Below are positions 16,204 through 21,853 of a stretch of 21,853 nt of DNA, piece by piece. The first letter of the stretch is position 1; the number at the start of each line of letters is the position of its first letter. Source of the stretch: DASTPP01 sp035762175 (GTDB lineage Bacteria > Myxococcota_A > Polyangia > Polyangiales > Polyangiaceae); assembly GCA_035762175.1 (NCBI GenBank), contig DASTPP010000444.1, positions 1 through 21,853 of the forward strand, given 5' to 3'. The notes below the pieces were generated by a model. The model ran no database searches and was not told the origin of the DNA. It saw only the letters and a program-made list of their open reading frames with translations. A program made the translations under genes and the position numbers.

Positions 16204-17577
16204 ATGACACGTTGGCAAAGCCTGTCTTTGGCCGCGGCGGCGCTCTCGCTCGGCGCCTGCGGCTCGGGCGACGGCGACGAGGCCGTCGGCACCGCGAGCG
16301 CGCCGCTGACCTTCTGGCAAGACGTCGCGCCCGTCTTCTACCAGCGCTGCGTCAGCTGCCACCGCGAGGGGGGCATCGCGCCCTTCCGGCTCGACGACTA
16401 CGAGTCGGCGCGCACCTGGGCGGCGGCCTCGAAGGAGGCGGTGGCCTCGCGCCGCATGCCGCCCTGGCTCGCGACGGCCGACGGCTCGTGCAACACCTTC
16501 CGCGACTCGGCCTGGCTGAGCGACGAAGAGGTCCGCGTCATCGGCGCGTGGGCCGACTCCGAGCGGCGCGAGGGCGCGCCGCGCGCCGACCTCGCGCCGC
16601 CCTCGCGCCCGGGCCTCGGCGGGGCCGTCGAGATCGCGTCGCCCGAGTTCACGCCCGAGCCGCTCGGCACCGACTACGCCGAGAGCGACGAGTACCGCTG
16701 CTTCCTCGTCGACCCCGCCCTCGCGGCCGACCGCTTCTTGACCGGCTACGACGTCAGCCCGGGCAACGACGCGCTCGTGCACCACGTGCTCGTCATCCCC
16801 GTCGACCCGGCCGCGCCCGCGCTCGACGGGCGCACGAACCTCGACGTCATGACGGCCTACGACGCCGACTCGCCCGACCGCGCGGGCTGGCCCTGCTTCA
16901 GCGGCGCCGGCGACGGCGTCACCTCCCGCGGCATCCCCGTCACCTGGGCGCCCGGCCAGGGCGCGGTCGACTACCCCGCCGGCATCGGCGTGCGCATCCC
17001 CGCGGGCAATCTGCTCGTCATGCAGGTGCACTACAACATGGCCGACGCCTCGCTGCGCGGGCAGTCCGCCCGCACCGCGGTGAAGCTCCGCCTCGAAGAG
17101 CGCGTCGAGCGCGAGGGCGTCTTCCTCGACGTCGACCCCTTCCTCGGCTCGCTCCTGCGCGGCCGCCCCGACGAGGTGCCGGCCGGGCTCGCCGTCGCCC
17201 CCTACGACTGGGAGGTGCCCTACGAACAGCTGCTCGCCTTCCAGCTCGGCGGCGAGCCCATCCCCTACCTCGACGTGTACGGGGTCTTCCCCCACATGCA
17301 CGAGCGCGGCCTCTCGCTCCGGTCGTCGCTCGGCCGCGCCGACGGCTCGGAGGCTTGCACCCTCGACGTGCCCCGCTGGGACTTCGGCTGGCAGCTCATT
17401 TACTTCTACGACGAGCCCCTGCGCTTCGGCCCCGGCGACCGCCTGCGCGCCACCTGCACCTACGACACGCGCGGCATGAGCGCGCCCCTGCGACCGGGCT
17501 GGAGCACGCAGGACGAGATGTGCCTCACCGGCCTGCTCTTCGCCCTGCCCCCGCCCGCCCCGGGCGCGGCCCCCTGA
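16204..17577 (+). CDS. Lipoprotein: c-type heme site fused to PHM/DBH-type copper monooxygenase
   Basis: A 457-residue protein. The signal sequence ends in lipobox LGAC (C19). Residues 35-125 hold a cytochrome-c-like region with CVSCH (C49, C52, H53) and a candidate axial Met in RRMPPW (M85). Residues 140-450 match the type II copper ascorbate-dependent monooxygenase fold: H193-H194 (LVHHVLVI) and H276 (MQVHYNM) for the CuH site, H364-x-H366 (PHMHERG) and M439 (DEMC) for the CuM site, equivalent to H107, H108, H172, H242, H244 and M314 of peptidylglycine monooxygenase. The full ligand set suggests an active hydroxylase with a built-in electron donor; the substrate is unknown. Start: ATG with AAGGA eight nt before. 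It converges on the dcp-like gene after 78 nt. Confidence 0.88.
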   Translation: MTRWQSLSLAAAALSLGACGSGDGDEAVGTASAPLTFWQDVAPVFYQRCVSCHREGGIAPFRLDDYESARTWAAASKEAVASRRMPPWLATADGSCNTFRDSAWLSDEEVRVIGAWADSERREGAPRADLAPPSRPGLGGAVEIASPEFTPEPLGTDYAESDEYRCFLVDPALAADRFLTGYDVSPGNDALVHHVLVIPVDPAAPALDGRTNLDVMTAYDADSPDRAGWPCFSGAGDGVTSRGIPVTWAPGQGAVDYPAGIGVRIPAGNLLVMQVHYNMADASLRGQSARTAVKLRLEERVEREGVFLDVDPFLGSLLRGRPDEVPAGLAVAPYDWEVPYEQLLAFQLGGEPIPYLDVYGVFPHMHERGLSLRSSLGRADGSEACTLDVPRWDFGWQLIYFYDEPLRFGPGDRLRATCTYDTRGMSAPLRPGWSTQDEMCLTGLLFALPPPAPGAAP

Positions 17578-17655
17578 GCCGGCCGGCCGGCCATCGCTTC
17601 GAATTATGTAGCGTTGGCCCGCCCGCCCGCGCCCGCCGCCGGGGCCGCGCCCCGC

Positions 17656-19782
17656 TCAGGCCCCGCCGCCCGCCGCGAGGGGCGGCAGGAAGCCCCGCTT
17701 GCGCATCAGCGCGTCGATGCCCGGGTCTTTGCCCCGGAAGGCCCGGTAGCCCTCGGCCGGGTCGACCGTGTTGCCCGCCGCGAAGACGTGCTCGCGCAGC
17801 CTCGCCGCCACCGCCTTGTCGTAGGGGCCCTCGGCTTCGACGAAGGCCTCGAAGGCGTCGGCCGTCAGCGTGTCGGCCCAGAGGTAGCTGTAGTAGCCGG
17901 CCGAGTAGCCGTCGCCCGAGAAGACGTGGCTGAACTGCGGCGTGCGGTGCCGCATCACGACCTCGCCGGGCATGCCGAGCCGCGCGAGCGTCTCGCGCTC
18001 GAACGCGTCCGGGTCGATCGGCTCGCCGCCCGCGAGGTGCAGCTTCATGTCGACGAGCGCCGCCGAGAGGTACTCGACGGTGCTAAAGCCCTGGTTGAAC
18101 GTCGCCGCCCGCTTGATCTTCGCCACGAGCGCCGCGGGCATCGGCTCGCCCGTCCGGTGGTGCCGCGCGAAGCGGTTGAGCACCTCGGGCGTCGGCAGCC
18201 AGCGCTCCAAGAGCTGCGAGGGGAACTCGACGTAGTCGCGCGGCACGCTCGTGCCCGAGAGCGACGGGTACGTCACGCTCGAGCAGAGGCCGTGCAGCGC
18301 GTGGCCGAACTCGTGAAAGAGCGTGACGGCGTCGTCCCAGCTGATGAGCACGGGCTCGCCGGGGCCCGGCTTGATGAAGTTGGCGTTGTTCGACACGATG
18401 GTCGTCACCTCGCCCTTGAAGCGCTCCTGGCTGCGGTACGCGCTCATCCAGGCGCCGGAGAGCTTGCCGGGCCGGGCGTAAGGGTCGAAGTACCAGAGCC
18501 CCACGTGCCGGCCGCTCGCCCGGTCTTTGACCTCGAAGACCCGCACGTCGGGGTGGTAGACCGGCAGCCCCTCGAGGGGCCGGAACTCGAAGCCGAAGAG
18601 CTCGCCGGCCACCCAGAACATGCCCTCGCGCAGCCGCTCGAGCTCGAGGTAGGGCTTCACCTCGTTGTCGTCGAGGTCGTACTTCGCCTTGCGCACCTTC
18701 TCGGCGTAGTACCGGTAATCCCACGGGGCGATCGTCAGGCCCCCGCCCTCGCGGTCGGCGATGGCCTGCATGTCGGCGACCTCCTCGCGCACGCGCGCGA
18801 CCGCGGGCTCCCAGACGGCCTCCATCAGCTGCGTCGCCCGCTCGGGCGTCTTGGCCATCGAGTTGACGAGCCGCCAGTGCGCGTGCGTCGGAAACCCCAA
18901 GAGCTTGGCCCGCTCGGCCCGCAGCGCCAAGATCTCGGTGATGATCGCCTTGTTGTCGCGCGCGTCGCCGTTGTCGCCCCGGCTCACGTAGTTGCGAAAG
19001 ACCTTCTCGCGCAGGTCGCGCCGCGACGAGTAGGTGAGAAAGGGCTCCATCGCCGAGCGCGTGTTCGGCACCGCCCACGCGCCCTTCTTGCCGAGCGCCT
19101 CGGCGGCGGCCGCCGCCCCCTTGCGCACCGGCTCGGGCAGGCCGGCGAGGTCGGCCTCGCCCTCGAGGAAGACCGCGTACTGCTCTTCGTCGCCGAGCAC
19201 GTTCTGCGAGAACGAGGTGTAGAGCGAGGCGAGCCGCTGGTTGATCTCGGCGACCCGCTTCTTGCCCACCGCGTCGAGCTTGGCGCCGCCCAGCACGTAG
19301 TTCGTGTAGGTGAGCCAGACGAGGCGCCGCTGCTCGGGCGTGAGCCGCGCCTTCTCGGGCGCGTCGTAGACGGCCTCGATGCGCTTGAAGAGCGCCTCGT
19401 TCTGGGTGACCTCGTCCGAGAAGGCCGCGAGCTTCGGCGCCATCTCGCGCTCGACCGCCTGGAAGTCGGGCGAGCTCATCGTCGACGACCAGACCCAATA
19501 AACGGTCTGCACCTCGTTGTAGGGGCGGCCCAGATCTTCGAGCGCGGCGATGGTGTTCTCGAAGGTGGGCGGCTCGGCCGAGCCGGCGATGGCGGCGACC
19601 TCGCGCCGCGCCCGCGCCATCGTGTCTTCGAGGGCGGGCCGGAAGTGCTCGACCTTCACCCGGTCGAAGGGGGGCAGGCCGCCGTAGGGCCCCGCCCACT
19701 TCTCGAGCAGGGGGTTCGCCGCGTCGGCGGCCGCGGAGGGGTGGGACGGTAGGGCGTTGGTAGGGCTCTCGGCTTGCGCCAC
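17656..19782 (-). CDS. dcp: M3-family metallopeptidase, peptidyl-dipeptidase Dcp / oligopeptidase A type
   Basis: A 708-residue zinc peptidase that degrades short peptides. The M3 signature TLFHEFGHALHGL gives zinc ligands H490 and H494 with catalytic E491; the third ligand is E519 in DYVEFPSQ. N-terminal features (NPLLEKWAGPYGGLPPFDRV, FENTIAALE) and the substrate-binding end (HVFSGDGYSAGYYSYLWA) are typical of the Dcp branch, as is the length. Start: GTG 19782 has GGAGG (plus-strand 19791-19795) eight nt upstream and yields MAQAESPTN; ATG 19869 is in frame but adds 29 Pro/Arg-rich residues and has a poor Shine-Dalgarno. No convincing signal peptide, so cytoplasmic. It is divergent from the ClpS-domain gene, with 193 nt between starts. 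Dcp versus oligopeptidase A is not fully resolved. Confidence 0.9.
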   Translation of the reverse strand: MAQAESPTNALPSHPSAAADAANPLLEKWAGPYGGLPPFDRVKVEHFRPALEDTMARARREVAAIAGSAEPPTFENTIAALEDLGRPYNEVQTVYWVWSSTMSSPDFQAVEREMAPKLAAFSDEVTQNEALFKRIEAVYDAPEKARLTPEQRRLVWLTYTNYVLGGAKLDAVGKKRVAEINQRLASLYTSFSQNVLGDEEQYAVFLEGEADLAGLPEPVRKGAAAAAEALGKKGAWAVPNTRSAMEPFLTYSSRRDLREKVFRNYVSRGDNGDARDNKAIITEILALRAERAKLLGFPTHAHWRLVNSMAKTPERATQLMEAVWEPAVARVREEVADMQAIADREGGGLTIAPWDYRYYAEKVRKAKYDLDDNEVKPYLELERLREGMFWVAGELFGFEFRPLEGLPVYHPDVRVFEVKDRASGRHVGLWYFDPYARPGKLSGAWMSAYRSQERFKGEVTTIVSNNANFIKPGPGEPVLISWDDAVTLFHEFGHALHGLCSSVTYPSLSGTSVPRDYVEFPSQLLERWLPTPEVLNRFARHHRTGEPMPAALVAKIKRAATFNQGFSTVEYLSAALVDMKLHLAGGEPIDPDAFERETLARLGMPGEVVMRHRTPQFSHVFSGDGYSAGYYSYLWADTLTADAFEAFVEAEGPYDKAVAARLREHVFAAGNTVDPAEGYRAFRGKDPGIDALMRKRGFLPPLAAGGGA

Positions 19783-19975
19783 GGCGGCGACCTCCGGCGG
19801 TGGGTGGGTGCTCGGGCGTCGCGGGTGCGGCCGGGCCGCCGCCCGCGGCGGGGGCTGAGTCTTGCGCATCGCCCCGGCATGCTCCAGCCGGAACCGAGAC
19901 GTCGCCGCACAAAGCCGCGCCCGCCGCGGCGCCGGGGGGTGGACGGGCCCCGCGATCGCCCGCACACTGGCGGCC

Positions 19976-20800
19976 GTGGACGGCGTCTACTACGCGATCG
20001 TCGCGGTCGGGCTCGGCACGCTCTGGTTGCGCGATCTGCGCTTCGCCCGGTCGCGCTCGACCCGGGCCCGCGCCTGGAACGCGATGTTCGACCCCGACGC
20101 CGAGGTCGCGCTGCACGTCGCCGAGCACGTGGCGCGCTCGCGCGGGCAGGCGCCCTCGACGCTGCACCTGCTCTACGGCCTCTTGCAAGACGAGGCCGTC
20201 GCCGACGCCGTCCGGCAGGCGGGCGGCGCGGCCTCCGCCGTCGAAGACCGCGTGCTGACGGCGCTCGACGCCGCCGCCCGGGCCGGCGCCGCGCCCGGGG
20301 CGGAGGCCGAGGCGAAGCGCGCCATCGAGGGCGCCGTGGCCAGCGCCTACTACGGCAAGCGAAAGGTCACCTGCGCCGGCCTCTGGGGGCACCTGTCCGG
20401 CCCGAAGGTCGAGGCGCTGCTCGGCCGAGACGGCCCGAGCCACGTCGCCGTCTTGTTCCGGCTCGCGCACGGCGGCGCCGAGCCCGACCTCGACGCGCCG
20501 GCCGGCGGCGAGGCCTGCGTGGTGCTGCGCAACGACGACTTTACGACGATGGAGTTCGTCTGCGAGACCTTGCAGACGGTCTTCGCCCTGCCCCGGGCCG
20601 AGGCCGAGGCGCAGATGCTAAAGATTCACCGCGAGGGCCGCGCGGCGGTCGGGCGCTACGCCGCCCCCGAGGCCCGCGCCAAGGCCGCCGAGGCGCGCCG
20701 CCGCGCCCGGGCCCAGGGGTTTCCGCTCTGGGTCGGGGTCGAGGCGCCCGACGCCGCCGGGCCCGCCTCGACCCCGAGGGCGGCCGGCGCGGGGGCGTGA
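19976..20800 (+). CDS. Membrane-anchored Clp_N-like / ClpS fusion protein
   Basis: A 274-residue protein. Residues 5-18 (YYAIVAVGLGTLWL) are a short hydrophobic segment followed by a cluster of Arg (RDLRFARSRSTRARA), consistent with a single anchor and a cytoplasmic body. Residues 40-165 resemble the Clp N-terminal helical repeats (ALHVAEHVARSRGQAPSTLH then LLYGLLQDE). Residues 180-258 are a ClpS domain: VVLRNDDFTTMEFVCETLQ (N186, D187), MLKIHREGRAAVG (H218) and a final QGFPLWVGVE strand; these match E. coli ClpS Asn34, Asp35 and His66, which hold the N-terminal amine and side chain of N-degron substrates. No ATPase or protease domain. Start: GTG 19976; no Shine-Dalgarno, and a longer start near 19862 is possible. 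The C-terminal 15 residues are Ala/Pro-rich. Confidence 0.8.
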   Translation: MDGVYYAIVAVGLGTLWLRDLRFARSRSTRARAWNAMFDPDAEVALHVAEHVARSRGQAPSTLHLLYGLLQDEAVADAVRQAGGAASAVEDRVLTALDAAARAGAAPGAEAEAKRAIEGAVASAYYGKRKVTCAGLWGHLSGPKVEALLGRDGPSHVAVLFRLAHGGAEPDLDAPAGGEACVVLRNDDFTTMEFVCETLQTVFALPRAEAEAQMLKIHREGRAAVGRYAAPEARAKAAEARRRARAQGFPLWVGVEAPDAAGPASTPRAAGAGA

Positions 20801-20918
20801 GGGCGGGGCCGGCGACGACGCCCGCGCCGCCGGCGCCCCGCGGGGGCCTCGCTGGCCCTTGACGCCGGCGCCGCCGGGCCCCCTCATCGGGGCCTTCGAG
20901 AAAGGACGGGTAGACGGC

Positions 20919-21590
20919 ATGGGCGCAGACGGCGGCACCAAAACCAGCTTCGGCACGGGCTCGGGCGAGGCGAGCGGCTACCTGGCACGCCCCCCCGCGG
21001 GGCGGGCGGGCGTGGTCGTGATTCAAGAGTGGTGGGGCCTCGTACCGCACATCGAAGACGTGGCGCGCCGCTACGCCGGGCTCGGCTTCGTGGCGTTGGC
21101 GCCCGACCTCTTCCACGGCAAGACCACGACCGAAGAGGCCGAGGCGACGCACCTGATGAAGGGGCTCGACTGGGCCCGGGCCACGGCCGAGCTAGCCGGG
21201 GCGGTGCGCCACCTGCGCGAGGCCGAGGGCTGCGAGAAGGTCTTCGTGACGGGGTTTTGCATGGGCGGCGCGCTGACCATGCTCGCGGCGGCCCAGGGCG
21301 GGGTCGACGGGTACGCCGCGTATTATGGGTTTCCGCCCGAGGGCGCCCCCGTCGACGCGATCAAGGCACCGGGGCTCATCTTCTTCGGCGAGCACGAGGG
21401 CTTCTTCTCGGTGCCGAACGCCCAGGCCTTCGCCGAGCGCCAGCGGCAGAAGGGCGTCGAGACCGAGGTCGTCGTCTACCCCGGGGCCGGGCACGCCTTC
21501 TTCAACGACGCGCGGCCCGAGGCCTACCACGCCCCGTCGGCCAACGACGCCTGGCGGCGCACGCTCGCGCTCTTCGGCCGCTTGCGCTAG
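20919..21590 (+). CDS. Dienelactone hydrolase family protein (cytoplasmic)
   Basis: A 223-residue alpha/beta hydrolase without a signal peptide. Family motifs are VVVIQEWWGLVPHIEDVARR (conserved Glu37), FVALAPDLFHGK, nucleophile elbow TGFCMGGALT (C114) and GAGHAFFND (H192). At the acid position, where the family usually has Asp (G-x-x-D), this protein reads FFGEHEGFFS, so Glu160 appears to replace it. Expected reaction is hydrolysis of dienelactone or related esters, but many members act on unknown substrates. Start: ATG 20919 with AAAGGACGGG upstream at slightly long spacing; an in-frame TTG at 20859 would add 20 unlike residues. It follows the ClpS-fusion gene by 118 nt and is convergent with the ExbD-like gene. 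It is only distantly like the Tat-type hydrolase at 6840-7742. Confidence 0.88.
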   Translation: MGADGGTKTSFGTGSGEASGYLARPPAGRAGVVVIQEWWGLVPHIEDVARRYAGLGFVALAPDLFHGKTTTEEAEATHLMKGLDWARATAELAGAVRHLREAEGCEKVFVTGFCMGGALTMLAAAQGGVDGYAAYYGFPPEGAPVDAIKAPGLIFFGEHEGFFSVPNAQAFAERQRQKGVETEVVVYPGAGHAFFNDARPEAYHAPSANDAWRRTLALFGRLR

Positions 21591-21685
21591 CCGGCGGCCT
21601 CGCGCCCGGGGCCGCGGCGGGCGCGCTCGCCGGCCGGCCCCGACGCCTTCTACGCCCGCGGGCGGGGGCGCGGCCGGGGCCGCCC

Positions 21686-21853
21686 TCACATCGAGGCGGC
21701 CTTCGGCAGCTTACCCACCATGAAGCTGACGTTCGGGTAGCCGGCCGACGCGGCGGTCTGGAACACGCTCTTGACGACCAGCGCCGGCACCTCGCGGTCG
21801 ACCTGCAAGATGACCACGCCGGGGAACTTGGCGTCCTTCACCGGGTTGACCTT
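21686..21853 (-). CDS. ExbD/TolR-like biopolymer transport protein, C-terminal end (partial)
   Basis: The window edge cuts this minus-strand gene, leaving 55 residues and a TGA stop. The fragment starts KVNPVKDAKFPGVVILQVDR and continues EVPALVVKSVFQTAASAGYP, then NVSFMVGKLPKAASM. The pattern of strand (VVILQVDREVP), helix (LVVKSVFQTAASAG) and strand (NVSFMV) is the C-terminal periplasmic fold of ExbD/TolR proteins, which work with ExbB/TolQ in the proton-driven Ton, Tol or gliding-type motors of the inner membrane. The N-terminal membrane helix with its key Asp lies outside the window, so the assignment rests on the end only. The 95-nt gap to the convergent hydrolase gene is palindrome-rich. 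Confidence 0.65.
   Translation of the reverse strand, partial: KVNPVKDAKFPGVVILQVDREVPALVVKSVFQTAASAGYPNVSFMVGKLPKAASM

Noticed and set aside
17614..19752. A 712-codon plus-strand frame opposite the M3 peptidase
   Set aside because: The minus strand carries the HEFGH peptidase with conserved motifs throughout; this frame is its antisense shadow.

Overview
The window is very GC-rich (well above 65 percent by eye) and densely packed with long open frames on both strands. It looks like a chromosomal segment of a myxobacterium (Myxococcota, perhaps Polyangiales or Sandaracinaceae). Supporting signs are a histidine kinase of the VLHNLGN type, a Ser/Thr kinase with an Ala/Pro-rich linker and a PEGA-like tail, a DUF2378-like protein (a myxobacteria-restricted family), a proline-rich outer-membrane protein, several lipoproteins, and GTG/TTG starts. 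I see no rRNA, tRNA, CRISPR array, transposase or phage structural gene. All assignments come from reading motifs; no database search was run.

Layout. 1-863: 3' part of a sensor histidine kinase. 864-1777: no convincing gene, but two tandem arrays (61 bp x3, then an indel-free 42 bp x10). 1778-2779: outer-membrane beta-barrel-like protein. 2780-4848: two lineage-type small proteins, the first carrying a short palindromic element inserted in frame near its 3' end; half of the same element overlaps the stop codon of the preceding gene. 4849-5312: a 28 bp array and a good sigma-54 promoter match upstream of a lipoprotein of the poly-gamma-glutamate hydrolase family (5313-6806). 6840-9888: minus-strand cluster, read as AraC regulator, SAM methyltransferase, gamma-glutamylcyclotransferase-like protein (GTGA overlap) and Tat-type dienelactone hydrolase lipoprotein. 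10017-12595 on plus: a 72-residue HTH-like protein whose promoter predicts a leaderless mRNA, a DUF72 protein with a repeat-encoded tail, and a second AraC-type regulator. 12657-15545 on minus: Bpt leucyltransferase and a membrane Ser/Thr kinase. 15888-16025: a 23 bp array. 16204-17577: a lipoprotein joining a c-type heme site to a copper monooxygenase of the PHM/DBH type, with all copper ligands present. 17656-20800: an M3 (Dcp-type) metallopeptidase divergent from an unusual membrane-anchored Clp_N-like/ClpS fusion. 20919-21590: a second dienelactone hydrolase. 21686-21853: C-terminal end of an ExbD/TolR-like protein running off the window.

How the genes may work together. The clearest functional theme is N-degron proteolysis: Bpt attaches Leu to N-terminal Asp/Glu, ClpS reads N-terminal Leu/Phe/Tyr/Trp, and Dcp-type peptidases finish off the peptides. 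The ClpS here is fused to a Clp_N-like region and a probable membrane anchor, which I regard as the most interesting coding feature. The second theme is repeat biology: nearly every long intergenic stretch holds its own short-period tandem array (61, 42, 36, 30, 28 and 23 bp), and a palindromic element has been inserted in frame into a coding sequence.
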